DNA of 64,000 nucleotides. It comes from Azorinus chamasolen. Its lineage: Eukaryota; Mollusca; Bivalvia; Cardiida; Solecurtidae. The DNA lies in assembly GCA_963576725.1 (NCBI GenBank), contig OY755237.1, forward strand, positions 52,022,253 through 52,086,252, read 5' to 3'. Of this stretch, positions 32,663-44,299 are shown piece after piece. Within the stretch, counting starts at the first letter, position 1. Each line of letters opens with the position of its first letter. The notes beneath the pieces were generated by a model that was given only the letters and a program-made list of their open reading frames with translations, was not told where the DNA came from and did not search any database. The position numbers and the translations under genes are program-made.

Positions 32663-32920
32663 TTAACCCTTTACCTTACAAACACATTTTTCATGCCTTT
32701 GCAAACAGAGTAAGCCCAGATCAGATGACTCCTATAGGAGCCGTCTGATCAAGTTCTGCTCCGTTTGCTTATGGAATACTATAGATATGATTCTAAAGTT
32801 CCTGACATAGTAAAATATTCTCTTGCTAATAGTGTGATAATAAAAATCGAGATAATTCCTATTCATACACTAAAGTACATGCATTATTTCTTACATGAAT
32901 GTTATAGAGTAACGGGTTAA
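32663..32920 (+). mobile_element. TTAA-B MITE
   Basis: TTAACCCTTTACCTTACAAA..TAGAGTAACGGGTTAA with hairpin GATCAGATGACTCC TATA GGAGCCGTCTGATC. 32921-33307 shows nothing. Confidence 0.75.
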
Positions 32921-33307
32921 AACATCATAAGCCTCAAGGTGAAACAATTCAGAGCTTGCTTAATCCTGAATCAACATCTAACACCCCTTATAAACTTGTT
33001 GTGCATCGTGCAGCAGGATTTCCCTCGATTGCTGGAGGCCAATGTCTTATCTAAATGTACCACAAAAACTACCCCACATGCAAATGCATTATATTGCAAA
33101 ATGTCAAAGGCGTGGCATCTGATCAGTGTCAAATCACTGGTCTCATTCTGAGACTGTTTTTTGGGTACTTTAATTACTTTTGACATGACAAAACACTCAT
33201 GATACTTAGTTTCTCATGAAATTCTGTATACAATGTATTTACAAACATGCATTTTTAAAAAAAATATTTTATAGCTCTTGATAAACAAATTTTTATCTGC
33301 TACAGTA

Positions 33308-33550
33308 AACCTTACAATGCTGAATTTTTTAAATGGACTATTCCAAATTTTTAAATAGTCAAGCTTACGGTGAATATTTAGAGATTTTATTAAAGAAAAG
33401 TGTAGCATTAGGTATTTTTCTATAGAAATGTGTAACATGACAAACAGTGCAGACTTTGATGATGAGAGGGCTCCTCTATGAGCCGTCTCATCTGGGTCAA
33501 CACTGTCTGCAAAGGACATTAGTGACTCGTTTCCTGAATTGTAAGGGTCA
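33308..33550 (+). mobile_element. TTAA-E MITE
   Basis: AACCTTACAATGCTGA..TGAATTGTAAGGGTCAA outer pair. The core GAGAGGGCTCCTCTATGAGC hairpin (33458-33495) is flanked by AAACAGTGCAGAC and GTCAACACTGTCT. Same layout as 53687-53874. Confidence 0.65.
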
Positions 33551-33694
33551 ATACAAATGAAAATCTGTAATAAGTGCACACCTGGGGATTAGGCAATTGT
33601 CGGTAGAACCTACATGTATCACCATGTGCATCATTTATCGTTAATGAAATGTCTTTGAAAAAACATCCCTACATTTACCCTTTACCTGATAAAA

Positions 33695-34004
33695 AACAAG
33701 AGCTGCATGCGGCGCCAACGCTCGGCTCATTTGCTGCTTGTCCAGCTAAATTAAACATTTTTGAAAAAAAATAAAGGGCCATAACTCCAAAATTTTGAAA
33801 TCAAGAGTTGCGGTTTTTATGTAGGGGCCTTCCCCCCCAATGAGATTTACTTACCTAAGAAGTTTCATGTTGATACATGTACCTCTTATACTTTTCGAGA
33901 ACTGAGCTACATTAAAGTTTTTGCATGCCAACGAGGACGACAACTATACGACCCTGTGATCACAATAGTTGACTTTTCTTCGAAACAGACGAGCTAATAA
34001 AAAT
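33695..34004 (+). mobile_element. HINE-H element
   Basis: ACAAGAGCTGCATGCGGCGC start, AAGGGCCATAACTCCAAAAT core, GCCAACGAGGACGACAAC, then TCGAAACAGACGAGCTAATA end. One core only. Confidence 0.6.
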
Positions 34005-34560
34005 TGTGTCCAAAAGACATGGCTGCCCCCTGGCGATATTGTCTCTAAATCAATTACTTTTCACTATATGTTATAGTACTGAAGAAAATTTTAGAAGTCC
34101 CATAACTCTGAAAAAAAATCTCCCTTCTTCAAGTACATCTTCACATCAGTGTAGTCCATCTGTAAAAGTTTGAAGTAAATCTTCCAATTGGTGTATGAGG
34201 AGTATAATTAGGTTATATCTATTCACAGGGGGCCATTGCGTGGGTCTAGATAGTCTAAAAAGTAAAAACAAATGATTGGATCCGGTCAATTTAGTGTTAT
34301 ATTATTATATACAAGGGGTCTAACTACCCATTTGCAAATTTCACGACCGATTCTAAATAACGCCCGGTTTTGGGCTACCAAGATAAAATAACCACTAATG
34401 TTTGGTACGAACATGAAGCTGGGACCTTGTACTTTATCAAAAAATATAACTTTTGATACATTCCGACTGCCGTAGCCAGTGCCGACATGAAATTCCTACA
34501 AAATATGCTGATTTTTCTTACTCAGACGACAAGTCGCAACAACTTGACCTAGTTTCTACT
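34005..34560. other. repeat-like but unassigned
   Basis: Holds CATAACTCTGAAAAAAAATC and similar HINE-like words near 34100, then about 300 bp of unfamiliar AT-rich DNA. No exon seen. Confidence 0.4.
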
Positions 34561-34570
34561 TAGCCAGTAA

Positions 34571-34889
34571 CAAGGCACCTGATGAGAACCTTCCAGTTTC
34601 AGGAGAAGATTTTTAAAGTTTTTACAATATGTTTCTATTAAAAACTGGCCACCCCCAATTTTTACCCCAGGGGCATTATTTATATAACTTTTGTAGAGGA
34701 CCTACAGATGATGCTAAGTGCCAAATATAAAAGATGAGAACCCTGTAGAATCTGTAGTCAGAGGAGAAGATTTTTAAAGGTTCAAATTGTTGACGCGAGA
34801 CGACGCACGATGCACACCGCATGACAGACAGACATCAGGTGATCACAAAAGCTCACCCTGAGCACTTTGTGATCTGGAGAGCTAAAAAT
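34571..34889 (+). mobile_element. HINE-D element, 5' truncated
   Basis: One and a half cores, GACGACGCACGATGC microsatellite, and 3' hairpin CTCACCCTGAGC..GGAGAGCTAAAAA. 34890-35430 shows nothing recognisable. Confidence 0.7.
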
Positions 34890-35429
34890 GCCCTTTCTAC
34901 TTGCTAAATGAAAAATACTCAGCATGCTCGAGTCTAACATCTATAGATTGTAAAACTATGATGTGTAAGTATGGCCAGCTTGACTTCAAATACCAACCAT
35001 TCTCAGCTCAATGACATTTCTCTCTGAGGACCATCAAGTACACACAGCTCATACTTTATCTGCCATTTGCTTAACCCCAGCAGCTCCAGATATTGAAATA
35101 TGCCAGTAGTGCTGTTGTATTTTCAGCTACAGTGACCTTTAGCTTGCAGTGAATTAGCCCTTATCCTACTAAGAGCAACTTCACTTGCATTAAAAAAAAT
35201 TGCAAACAGCTTGAATCAACATGAGATATAGAGAAAATCCACAGGGGTCTGGACCGCTTCATGGGGGTCTACATGTACTATATAATAACAAGGGTTCCAA
35301 CTAGCAGAACGGACATCCGTGTACCACAAGTACAAATATGAATGTAACTCTTACAATTTCAATGATAATTGTGTAACTCTTTCGGCTATTGAAAGCCAAT
35401 ATATTTTACTATCAAATAAATATAATCTT

Positions 35430-35570
35430 CTCACGGTAACTTACGCGCAATTATCAATCCAACAACGATTTTCTCAAAATTTCACGTGTCTTCTGGGTCA
35501 TTGACAAACGTTCGTTCACCCCGGTTTCATTATATCACAGCCATAACCTGGCGATTTTCAGTTCAAAAGA
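35430..35570 (+). repeat. inverted repeat, left copy
   Basis: About 130 bp from CACGGTAACTTACGCG to CCATAACCTGGCGATTTTCA matches the reverse complement of 38692-38827 at roughly 85-90% by eye. It overlaps the promoter-like stretch. Confidence 0.75.
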
Positions 35571-35830
35571 TGGCGTGGTTCAATAAAACAACCCAATTAT
35601 ATCGCCAATCTCCATTTGTTTTGTCCTCTTAATAAATAAGCAACTAGCAACAGCGGCCTTTCCGGCTGTGGTTATGTTTCTATTTCGGATGCTGCCATTT
35701 TGCAACAAATTTGAATGGAGCCATTTCATTGGATGAGCGAAGGAAAAGTTGGAAAATCCGTGACGTCACGTACAATGGCTCCTTCCTCGACGATATGAAG
35801 CAAACTGACAAAACTCGCTAGTTTTACATC
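35446..35830 (-). promoter_or_regulatory. promoter-like stretch, possibly for the RhoGAP gene
   Basis: A consensus CRE (TGACGTCA, about 35761-35768), a CCAAT box on the minus strand (ATTGG at about 35730), AAGATGGCG (YY1-like, about 35568) and CCATTTTG lie within 250 bp in a stretch richer in CpG than its surroundings. On the minus strand a GCGC|GTAAGT donor follows at about 35445, which could end a noncoding first exon. The link to the gene is inference from orientation and distance only. Confidence 0.3.
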
Positions 35831-36712
35831 ATTCTTTTGATGCTGGGGACTAAATAATTGGAGGTGGGTGTTAGAATTGATTCGTTTTATTGACTCACGC
35901 CATTTTTAGGTTTCGGACTACTTTCCGAAACCTAATAGTAATGCATCCCCAGGGCATGCCTCAAGCAAATTTATAAAGAAATTCATATCCCATAATGCGC
36001 AATCAGACCACTGTTATACTACGAAATATCAATTTATGCTTAGAATGCATACGTTCATTAACCCAAATGCAGACATTTTGAATGGTTTAACGTTGACAGA
36101 ATGTTTATCACATAGCGCCGATTAAGCGATTTAGTTAGCTACGGGTGTATTTCACCCGTATTTCTACTTTCATTTTGCCAAAAATGTGATTTTGATAACA
36201 CCCCTTGACAAAAATATAGTTCCAAGTGCAATGCATTTGATAAACGATATCGATAATTCTTCATTTGGTATTTGTGTCAATTATTAAAATGCGGATGCAA
36301 CTGTTGCAATTACCAATAATTTTGCCGTGTAAAATGCTACGTTATATGATAAATTTGGTCGCGTGCGAATATATACCACAGAGTGCCGGTAAAAATGAAC
36401 CAGAAAGTAATCGACATCTAAAAGTCGGGCGTTTATTTGAAATCTACAAGCATTTCTTGAATTTGTCGGATTGGTACAGACAACGTTACGGAGAAAACAG
36501 TAATGAATAATGGTCGGAACGTCGTCAATCTCTACATAATACACACAAACTATGGGAATGAATATAACGACTGGAAATTGCAGAATACAGTATAAACACC
36601 CGATATGACGAATATGACTCATATCCGCGGATATGAATTTCGCAGCCTAAAATCGGCCACAATTTAAGCATTATTTTTCTTATTAGAAAAACCTTTCATC
36701 GAGCTTATTGGC
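35831..36712. other. low-repeat stretch, no gene assigned
   Basis: Open frames of 81 and 112 codons on opposite strands overlap at about 36265-36622. Neither resembles a known family, and they share the same bases, so at most one could be real. No splice pattern supports either. Confidence 0.4.
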
Positions 36713-36790
36713 TAATATTGTCCATATTTATTATTTGAAATACGTAAATTTAATATTCATTGCATAATAAGTAGCAACAGCCTGGAGAAT
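36713..36790 (+). repeat. direct repeat, copy 1, beside AT-rich DNA
   Basis: About 77 bp from TATTGTCCATATTTATTATT to GCAACAGCCTGGAGAATT, repeated with one or two changes at 37067-37142. Confidence 0.9.
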
Positions 36791-36814
36791 TCTACTCGTC
36801 CGCTCGCTATGACG

Positions 36815-37050
36815 AGTAAAATAAAAAAATAATAAATATAAAATAAATAAATTATTATTTAATTTACTGTAATTTAGTTTATAGATAAATAAAATTTAAT
36901 AATTTATTTATTATTATTTTTATCATTATTAATAATTTATTATTATAATAAAAATAAATTAAAAAATAAATAAAATAAAATAATAAATAAATTCAATATA
37001 ATTTAATTTATTTACTTTAATTTTCTGTAGTTATAGTTGAAGTTGAAGAA
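36815..37050. repeat. AT-rich low-complexity stretch
   Basis: Almost pure A/T built from AATAAATAAAAT-like words, with partial inverted symmetry around 36900-36960. It sits between the two copies of the 77-bp direct repeat. Confidence 0.85.
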
Positions 37051-37066
37051 AGTTAAAAAATCATAA

Positions 37067-37142
37067 TATTGTCCATATTTATTATTTGAAATACGTAAAT
37101 TTAACATTCATTGCATAATAAGTAGCAACAGCCTGGAGAATT
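37067..37142 (+). repeat. direct repeat, copy 2
   Basis: Second copy of the 77-bp sequence; a tandem array starts directly at its end (GGAGAATTGGTATCATGG). Confidence 0.9.
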
Positions 37143-37710
37143 GGTATCATGGGATATTTGAGTACTCCAAATCAATTGGTTTGTGTTTCGAAAGTACATA
37201 ATTTATATTGGTTGATTTTGCTAAAAATTGGTATTACGGTATATTTTGGCACTCGGGACTAATTTATAGGTCTTTTTAAAGAATTGGTTGCCATAGTAAC
37301 TGAGTGGTGGCTCTGATTGGTCGAAAATTTAGATATTTTCGGCAAATTCAGATATTGTTCGATTTTGCCGAAAATTGGTATGTCTGGATATTTTGACACT
37401 CAGAATTGATTGGTATGTCTTTTGAAATGATTTGTTGGTATGGAAACTGAATGGTGAGATCTGATTGGTCAAAAATTTAGATATTCAAATTTGCTGAAAA
37501 TTGGCATTTAGGGGTATTTGGGTATCCCAAACTCAGTCAAGTTGTTTTGAAATACTTGGTTGCCATGGTAATGGAGTAGTGTCCTCTGAATGGGTCACAA
37601 TTTACATATTAGATATTTCGGAAAATTTGGTCAGTAGGGATATACATGTATATGCAGTTGTTTTAAAAGTGCTTGTTGCCATGTAACCAAGTGCTCACTA
37701 ATGGCCTGTT
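37140..37710 (+). repeat. tandem array, about 125-155 bp units
   Basis: Four diverged units with AAAATTGGTAT, GATATTT, GGTTGCCATGGTAA and CTGATTGGTC(A/G)AAAATTTAG. The unit starts near 37217, 37370, 37496 and 37624. 37711-38284 shows nothing clear. Confidence 0.7.
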
Positions 37711-38284
37711 ATTCGTTGAAATTTAGATATTAACCTCACCAATAACAGTTGTAAGTTTCGTTTAGGGGACATTCTGCAACATATTCTGTTACAATTAGAT
37801 CTTGTCAACTGTATGATATCTAGATTCACATGGTATATATAATTTATCCAAACGTGGTTGTAGTGTATAGATGGATAGGTGATTGGTGCACGCCAAATAC
37901 TGTTACAATCCACCAGTTAGTAGCAGAAATATGACCCTTTGTTGCTTTCAGATAGCCATATAGGAAATATGACTGTTAGAAGTCATGTCTTGGAACAGCT
38001 TGCTCAGATTTCATTTTAATTTGACGGGGTATTTACATGGATAGGTGCATGAGGCACAATATATGACGCCAACGTCGGCCAAATAATAATATAGTAATGG
38101 CCCTTTACTAAATTCAAATATAAATTTAAGTAAACTTCAGGTAAATTGAACTATTGGAACTGCACTGTGTGCTACTGGTCATCAATTTATTTCTTTAAAC
38201 AATATCTTAAACACTGACAGGATTTTCAGAAAAGTTCACAGCAATCATGTTCAGATGACCAGTCAATTTTAACAAACAGTTCCA

Positions 38285-38536
38285 TTAACCCTTTACCCAA
38301 TAGCCTGTTTCTAGTTTTGAAGACATATGACCACTTAAAGCAGGTTGAAAGTAAAGCAGAATGCGCCTTAAGGCGCATTCTGCTTTACTTTCAGCCTGCT
38401 TTAAGCTACCACCTACTAGGATATAGAAAATATTTATTATGCAATATGTTCATGACTGTATGAATTTGAACTATTTTCTTCAGCGGAGGAATAAATCAAA
38501 CACGCTAAAAGCCGCTTCTATCAGGTAAAGGGTTAA
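38285..38536 (+). mobile_element. TTAA MITE with a TA-C-like core (chimeric type)
   Basis: TTAACCCTTTACCCAATAGC..CAGGTAAAGGGTTAA ends belong to the TTAA group. The perfect core hairpin (AAAGCAGGTTGAAAGTAAAG, GCATTCTGCTTTACTTTCAG) at 38337-38402 resembles the TA-C family. Confidence 0.75.
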
Positions 38537-38691
38537 ACACCATTTTAGTTCAGGAAATAATGCTTTAGAGGTCAACTAACTATGTATCAATGGTACCAGT
38601 CCTTCCCTTCCAAGCTTTTTCGTATTGTATAGTCACAATCGACATATATATGGTCCGAAACCTTCAGTACTGTCAGTACTTTGATTTGAAC

Positions 38692-38827
38692 TGCAAATTG
38701 CCAGGTTATTGCTGTGATATAGTGAAACCGGAGTGAACGAACGTTTGTCAATGACCCTAAAAACACACGAAATTTTGAGAAAATCATTGTTGGATTGATA
38801 TTTGTTCACAAGTTACCGTTAGATAAC
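38692..38827 (-). repeat. inverted repeat, right copy
   Basis: Reverse complement of 35430-35570, including GGTCATTGACAAACGTTCGT read on the minus strand. The GTAAGT-like donor of the left copy is not conserved here. Confidence 0.75.
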
Positions 38828-40203
38828 CTCAAAATAAACTCAGCTTCAAATTTTGTTGCTTAAAACATTTGTGTTAACTTTCATTTATATCATTTTAATA
38901 GTTTTCCCAGAAAACAACAGACAAACTAAAGTTGACCGACTAACAAAGCAACGAACACACGAAGTTCAAGGACCATAACTTTAGAATAAAATGACATATC
39001 AAAACCCCCGCAATATATGTGAAAATTCACATTAAGGTTTAACCATATAAAAAAATTGAAGTAAATATCATTTCAAATGAAAAAGTTATGGCCATCCTCA
39101 TATTTGCATAGATTTGCATTATTTTTTTAAGAGCAAGGGCCATAACTCCGAAGCAACAAATCAAATGATCCTCAGAATCGACTTAGCTTCAGGTCTTGAT
39201 GCATTAAACATGTGTATGAAGTTTCATTAATATCTGTCAAACAGTTTTGCCAGAAAACAGCGGACAAACTATTTGCATATATTTGCATTTTTTTTAAGTA
39301 AAAGGGCAATAACTCCGAAACGAAAAATCAAATAAACCTCAAAATCGACTCAGCATCCGATCTTGATGCATTAAACATTTTTGTGAAGTTTCATTAATAT
39401 CTCTCAAATAGTTTTCCCAGAAAACAGCGGACAAACTATTTGCATTATTTTTTAAGGACAATGGCCATAACTCTGAAACGAAACATCAAATGATCCTCAG
39501 AATCAATTCAGCTTCAGATCTTGATGCATTAAATATTTGTGTGAAGTTTCATTAATATCTCTCAAATAGCTTTCCCAGAAAACAGCGGACAAACTATTTG
39601 CATATTTTTTAAGGACAAGGGCCATAACTCTGAAATGAAAAATCAAATGAACCTCAGAATCAACTCAGCTTCAGATCTTGATGCATTAAACATTTGTGTG
39701 AAGTTTCATTAATATCTCTCAAATAGTTTTCCCAGAAAACAGCGGACAAACTATTTGCATGTATTTGCATTATTTTTAAAGTAAAAGGGCCATAACTCCG
39801 AAACGACAAATCAAATGAACCTCAGAATCGACTCAGCTTCAGATCTTGATGCATTAAATATTTGTGTGAAGTTTTATTAATATCTCTCAAATAATTTTCC
39901 CAGAAAACAGCGGACAAACTATTTGCATATTTTTTAAGGACAAGGGCCATAACTCTGAAATGAAAAATCAAATGAACCTCAGAATCAACTCAGCTTCAGA
40001 TCTTGATGCATTTAACATTTGTGTGAAGTTTCAATAATATCTGTCAAATGGTTTTCCTAGAAAACAGCGGACAAACAAAATGTTGACGGACGGACGAACG
40101 AACGAACGAACGAACGAACGAACGAACGAACGGACGGACGAACGGACGGACGGACAGGGCCACGACAATATACGACCACCTTTATTAGGTGGGCGTATAA
40201 AAA
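38828..40203 (+). mobile_element. HINE-L array, about seven cores
   Basis: Cores about 157 bp apart carry AAGGGCCATAACTC, ACTCAGCTTCAGATCTTGAT, GTGTGAAGTTTCATTAATAT and TTTTCCCAGAAAACAGCGGA. Then (ACGA)n (40083-40150) and 3' hairpin ATACGACCACC TTTATTA GGTGGGCGTAT + AAAA. The 5' end is not clear. Confidence 0.8.
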
Positions 40204-40432
40204 TTAACAAAGAGCAAAAATTCCTGAATTATGCTAAAGAGAGTGCTGGTTCTTGTGCAATGTGGACAACAATTCTCCTCATCGAGATCAATCTACCTAT
40301 GAAGTTACATGTTGATTTCTATTACAGTTTTTGTGGTATGCTCTGGACAAAGTTATCATGGACGGACAAACGGACGGATGGACAAAGCGGAGACTATATA
40401 CTCTCCCATTTCAAATTTTGGGAAGCATAATT
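40204..40432 (+). mobile_element. HINE-like element, single core
   Basis: Begins AACAAAGAGCAAAAATTCC. Holds CCTATGAAGTTACATGTTGA and GACGGACAAACGGACGG, and ends CCATTTCAAATTTTGGGAAG + CATAA, a weak 3' hairpin. Confidence 0.5.
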
Positions 40433-40439
40433 AGACTAA

Positions 40440-40612
40440 CTAATAGCACATGGACACAGGAAGTTCTGGCCATGGCAGAAATGTAGAATCATATCTATAT
40501 TATATCATAAGCAAACAGAGCAGACCCTCATCAGACGGCTCCTACAGGAACCATTCTGATATGGTTCTACTATATATGTTTGCAAAGACATAGAAAGGTG
40601 TATTTATTGAAT
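40440..40612 (-). mobile_element. TTAA-B MITE, ends lost
   Basis: Core hairpin with ATCAGACGGCTCCTACAGGA near 40525-40560; right part TTGCAAAGACATAGAAAGGT. Confidence 0.55.
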
Positions 40613-40659
40613 AAAAATCATCCCAAATGGTGTGTTAAGAGCAAGCCAATTTAATGTAA

Positions 40660-41393
40660 ACTGACAGGGCCTACAACCAGGTCGAGACTGTTGCCAACTT
40701 GCTCCATAGACTTTCATTCAGAGCTGTTGTACCTACAATACTTTGTTGACTGCACATCCTCTCATCACCCTCTATCCATACACAGTTTCACAGCTTTGCC
40801 TACAATAGTGAATACTTAAGAAGTTATGCTCCAGACAAAAAATTGCTTCTGAAAAGTAACTATGGGGAATAACTCCCTCAAAAATGAATTCAGAGTTACA
40901 ACCCTTGTTGACTGCACATCCTCTCATCACCCTCTATCCATATCTAAAGTTTCACATTTTTGCCTGCAATACTTGAGAAGTTATGCTCTGGACAAAAAAT
41001 TGCTTCTGAAAAGTAACTAAGGGGAATAACTCCCTCAAAAATGAATTTAGAGTTATAACCCTTGTCGACTGCACATCCTCTCATCAGCCTCATAATGTGT
41101 ACCAAGTTTGAAGACAATATCATAAATAAGTTTCAAGAAAATGGCATGTCCCAAAAATATGTCCCAAATAAGAGACAAAAAATGAAGTTAAAACGGGGCA
41201 CAATTCTGTCAAATTTTGTGCAAGAGTTATGAAACATGGAGAAGACTGTCCCCACATAACAAGTTTGAAGGTGGTATCAAAAGTAGTTTTCAAGAAAAAA
41301 GCAAATGTCCCGGAAAAACGCAACTGATTGACGGACGGACAGACAAGGTGATTCCTATATATAGCCCCCACCACAGGCGGTGGGGGTATAATG
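40660..41393 (+). mobile_element. HINE-M array
   Basis: Two to three cores (TTGACTGCACATCCTCTCAT, AAAAAATTGCTTCTGAAAAG, GGGGAATAACTCCCTCAAAA), GACGGACGGACAGAC microsatellite, and 3' hairpin GCCCCCACC ACAGGC GGTGGGGGT followed by ATAA. 41394-41795 shows nothing. Confidence 0.7.
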
Positions 41394-41799
41394 AGTAGCA
41401 GTCATATAGGATATGGGAGAAAAACATAATAATTAGTCAAAATAGTTTCACCTTCTAGTGGTCACCCAGGCTACAATTTCTGCAGAATTCAAGGTAATGT
41501 GAGTCAATTCTCTTAAATATTCAGGACAAGATCTTTCCAACCACTGAAATATCTATAAGCTGAAGAAACATACTATATTCCACTTGCCACTACTTTTCTT
41601 TCAACAGTATACTATAATTTTTTCCCAATAATCATCCACCACAAGCAGGCAGACTAAAAATAGATCTGTGATACATAAAAACCCGCAGAATCATCAGGAA
41701 TTACTCAGACTAAGAAAATTTGAGACAGAGATAGGATTTTAGTATATTTTTACACTGTCTGCTAAAACAGTATTGCTTTGGATGTACATCCCGAGTTTT

Positions 41800-41952
41800 G
41801 TATACAATAACACCCCTCCAAACCTGACATTAAAATTGGCATTGATCAGTGCCAGTCTTTCAGAAAGGTGGCAGCTTAATACAGGTTGAAAGTCATACGC
41901 TCCAAATGGAGCTTTCTGCATGCCACCTGCCTAAATAGACCTGAATTGTTCT
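41800..41952 (+). mobile_element. TA-C MITE, worn
   Basis: AACACCCCTCCAAACCTGAC at the left, GGTGGCAGCTTAATACAGGT and GCTTTCTGCATGCCACCTGC around the centre. The hairpin is partly deleted. Confidence 0.55.
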
Positions 41953-42177
41953 TTAACCCTTTCCTCCATAAATATGCCTTTCTACGCCTCTGTAATAGTC
42001 ACTTTATGAAACCATTGTGATAAATAGAGCATTTTCTCCAAAGGAGCAAATACTCTATTTATCACAATGTTTCAAAACTACAAATTCTAAAATTTTCCTT
42101 TTCTCTAGTTAATGCTCCTTTTGGGTAGATTTATTCAGAGGTTTGATCTAAAATTAGCCTATGGGGGAATGGGTTAA
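41953..42177 (+). mobile_element. TTAA-A MITE
   Basis: TTAACCCTTTCCTCCATAAA..GGGGGAATGGGTTAA, hairpin 42006-42076. Confidence 0.8.
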
Positions 42178-42179
42178 TT

Positions 42180-42320
42180 AAATGTATGTTTCATGTGAAA
42201 TATAATGAATGTATGGATATTATATATCAGTTCTAATAATATCAGATCAACCGGTATGTTAGTAATTCATAAGCACACAGAGCAGACACTGAATTCTGGT
42301 CAACTCAGTTTGCAAAGGTA
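42180..42320 (-). mobile_element. TTAA-B MITE fragment
   Basis: CATGTGAAATATAATGAATG left part and AAGCACACAGAGCAGACACT core; the hairpin is mostly deleted. Confidence 0.5.
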
Positions 42321-42549
42321 TTAATCCCTTCCTCCATAGGCTATTTTTAGATCCAACCTCTTTGAATGAATCTACTGAAAAGGAGCATTAACTAGAGAAA
42401 AGGAATTTTTTAGAATTTTGTAATTTGAAACCATTGTGATAAATAGAGCATTTAATCCTATAGGAGCAAATGCTCTATTTATCACAATGGTTTCAACAGT
42501 TGACTTTTACAGAGGCGTAGAAAGGCATATTTATGGAGGAAAGGGTTAA
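42321..42549 (-). mobile_element. TTAA-A MITE, reverse orientation
   Basis: TTAATCCCTTCCTCCATAGG..GGAGGAAAGGGTTAA, hairpin 42427-42498. It follows a TTAA-B fragment directly. Confidence 0.8.
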
Positions 42550-42682
42550 AAGATATCTATGTCACTGTCAGGTAAATCATTAACTCTTTCAGTGCTTTAA
42601 ACCAATTTTGATGACCTGTGTAAACAGGTTGGATCAGATTCTAATATATGAGTCTACTCTGTTTGCAAAGGCCAAAAATATA

Positions 42683-42906
42683 TTAACCCATTTCCTCATA
42701 TTGACCTTTTGACGCCTCTGTAAAACTCACTTTTTGAAACCATTGTGATAAATAGAGCATTTGCACCATAGCAAATGCTCTATTAATCACAATGGTTTCA
42801 GAACTACACAATTTCAAAACTTTCGATTTTGCTAGTAAATGCTCCTTTTCGGTAGATTTATTCAAAGAGGTTGGATCTAAAAATAGCCTATGAGGTAATG
42901 GGTTAA
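42683..42906 (+). mobile_element. TTAA-A MITE
   Basis: TTAACCCATTTCCTCATATT..GAGGTAATGGGTTAA, hairpin 42736-42802 with a short loop. 42580-42680 is a worn TTAA-E core. Confidence 0.8.
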
Positions 42907-42931
42907 ACTATGCATGTATTGAGTGAAGGGT

Positions 42932-43184
42932 TTAAACCTTTTACTCCATACATAAGCCTTTCTACAAATTTGTAAACAGAGTAGACCCAGATCAGACAGC
43001 TTCTGTAGGAGATGTCTGATAAGGGTATGCTGTATGTTTGCTTAAAATGTAATAAAGATGTGATTCTACAGTTTCTGCTATAGCAAAAAATTATTGTGTC
43101 TATGTACTATAATAACACAATGATCTAAATGGTATTCATGATCTCATTATTTCTTACATGAATATTCATGGAGTAAAGGGTTAA
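42932..43184 (+). mobile_element. TTAA-B MITE
   Basis: TTAAACCTTTTACTCCATAC..CATGGAGTAAAGGGTTAA with a full-length 3' section (CAGTTTCTGCTATAGCAAAA). 43185-43478 shows nothing. Confidence 0.8.
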
Positions 43185-43478
43185 GAAGTGAAGCAGATGA
43201 CAAGTTTGCCCAGCATGCCTAGAGTTTAAAACTCTGAGAGTATACAGACAGGAATGTAGCAACATCTCCAGCAACTGTACAAATATTTACACTCACTCTT
43301 ATCCAGCAATCAAAAATGATGTCTGCTTAAACTCCGATCGTTTGCACTTTTACTCACTCCCATTTGGCTCAAGCTTTTAAGAAACTATTGGCCTGGTGTC
43401 AAACAGCTTGGATACTTATGTGACCTAAGTTACTCATTATTGCATTAGTTAACCAATCTGTTTGCAAAATGCCAGTAG

Positions 43479-43636
43479 GTAAGCAAATAACCGAACCAGG
43501 GCTAACCCCTAAACAGTAAGGTCTCAAATAACCGGACCAGGGCTAACCCCTAAACAGTAGGGTCGCAAATAACCAGACCAGGGCTAGCCCCTAAACAGTA
43601 GGGTCGCAAATAACCGGACCAGGGCTAACCCCTTAA
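43479..43636 (+). repeat. 41-bp minisatellite, four copies
   Basis: CAAATAACCGGACCAGGGCT then AACCCCTAAACAGTAGGGTCG in tandem with few changes. Confidence 0.9.
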
Positions 43637-43805
43637 CCTGATTACATATATGTCATACTGTACTGGAATGGGAAAGACTAGTTCAAACAAAACTTTACAG
43701 TCAAACCTACTTTTTCAGATATATCATATTTTTGCACACAAGCAGAGAATTTGTAAAAACCTATGCAAACAGTATGGATACAGATGAGATGCCACAACAG
43801 ACCAA

Positions 43806-44101
43806 AAACATCTCGTCAACATTTAAAACAGACCACATCTCAACATTTAAAACAGACCACATCTCGTCAACATTTAAAACAGACCACATCTCGTCAACAT
43901 CGTCAACATTTAAAACAGACCACATCTCGTCAACATTTAAAACAGACCACATCTCGTTAACATTTAAAACAGACCACATCTCGTCAACATTTAAAACAGA
44001 CCACATCTCGTCAACATTTAAAACAGACCACATCTCGTCAACATTTAAAACAGACCACATCTCGTTAACATTTAAAACAGACCACATCTCGTCAACATTT
44101 A
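43806..44101 (+). repeat. 27-bp minisatellite, about eleven copies
   Basis: CGTCAACATTTAAAACAGAC then CACATCT. One copy is 9 bp longer and one is 6 bp shorter. The frame stays open on both strands (9-residue unit STFKTDHIS) because the length is a multiple of three. Confidence 0.92.
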
Positions 44102-44120
44102 TGCTGTTTTGAGAATTTGA

Positions 44121-44299
44121 CCCTGTCCTTCATACAAACAATTTTTCACGCCTTTCAAAACAGAGCAGGCCCAGATCAGATGGCTCCTATAGGTGCTGTC
44201 TGATTAGGGTCCACTATGGTTGCTTATGAAATATACTAGATCTCACTCGTTCATGATGTCATTATTTCTGCCGTAAATATTCAACAGGGAAAGAGATAA
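44121..44299 (+). mobile_element. TTAA-B MITE, short form
   Basis: GACCCTGTCCTTCATACAAA..CAACAGGGAAAGAGATAA with hairpin GATCAGATGGCTCCTATAGG. Confidence 0.65.

Noticed and set aside
36265..36622. Opposed 81- and 112-codon frames
   Set aside because: They use the same bases in antiparallel frames, with no motif or splice support.
43732..44112. 126-codon frame with a nine-residue repeat
   Set aside because: By-product of the 27-bp minisatellite; the opposite strand is equally open.
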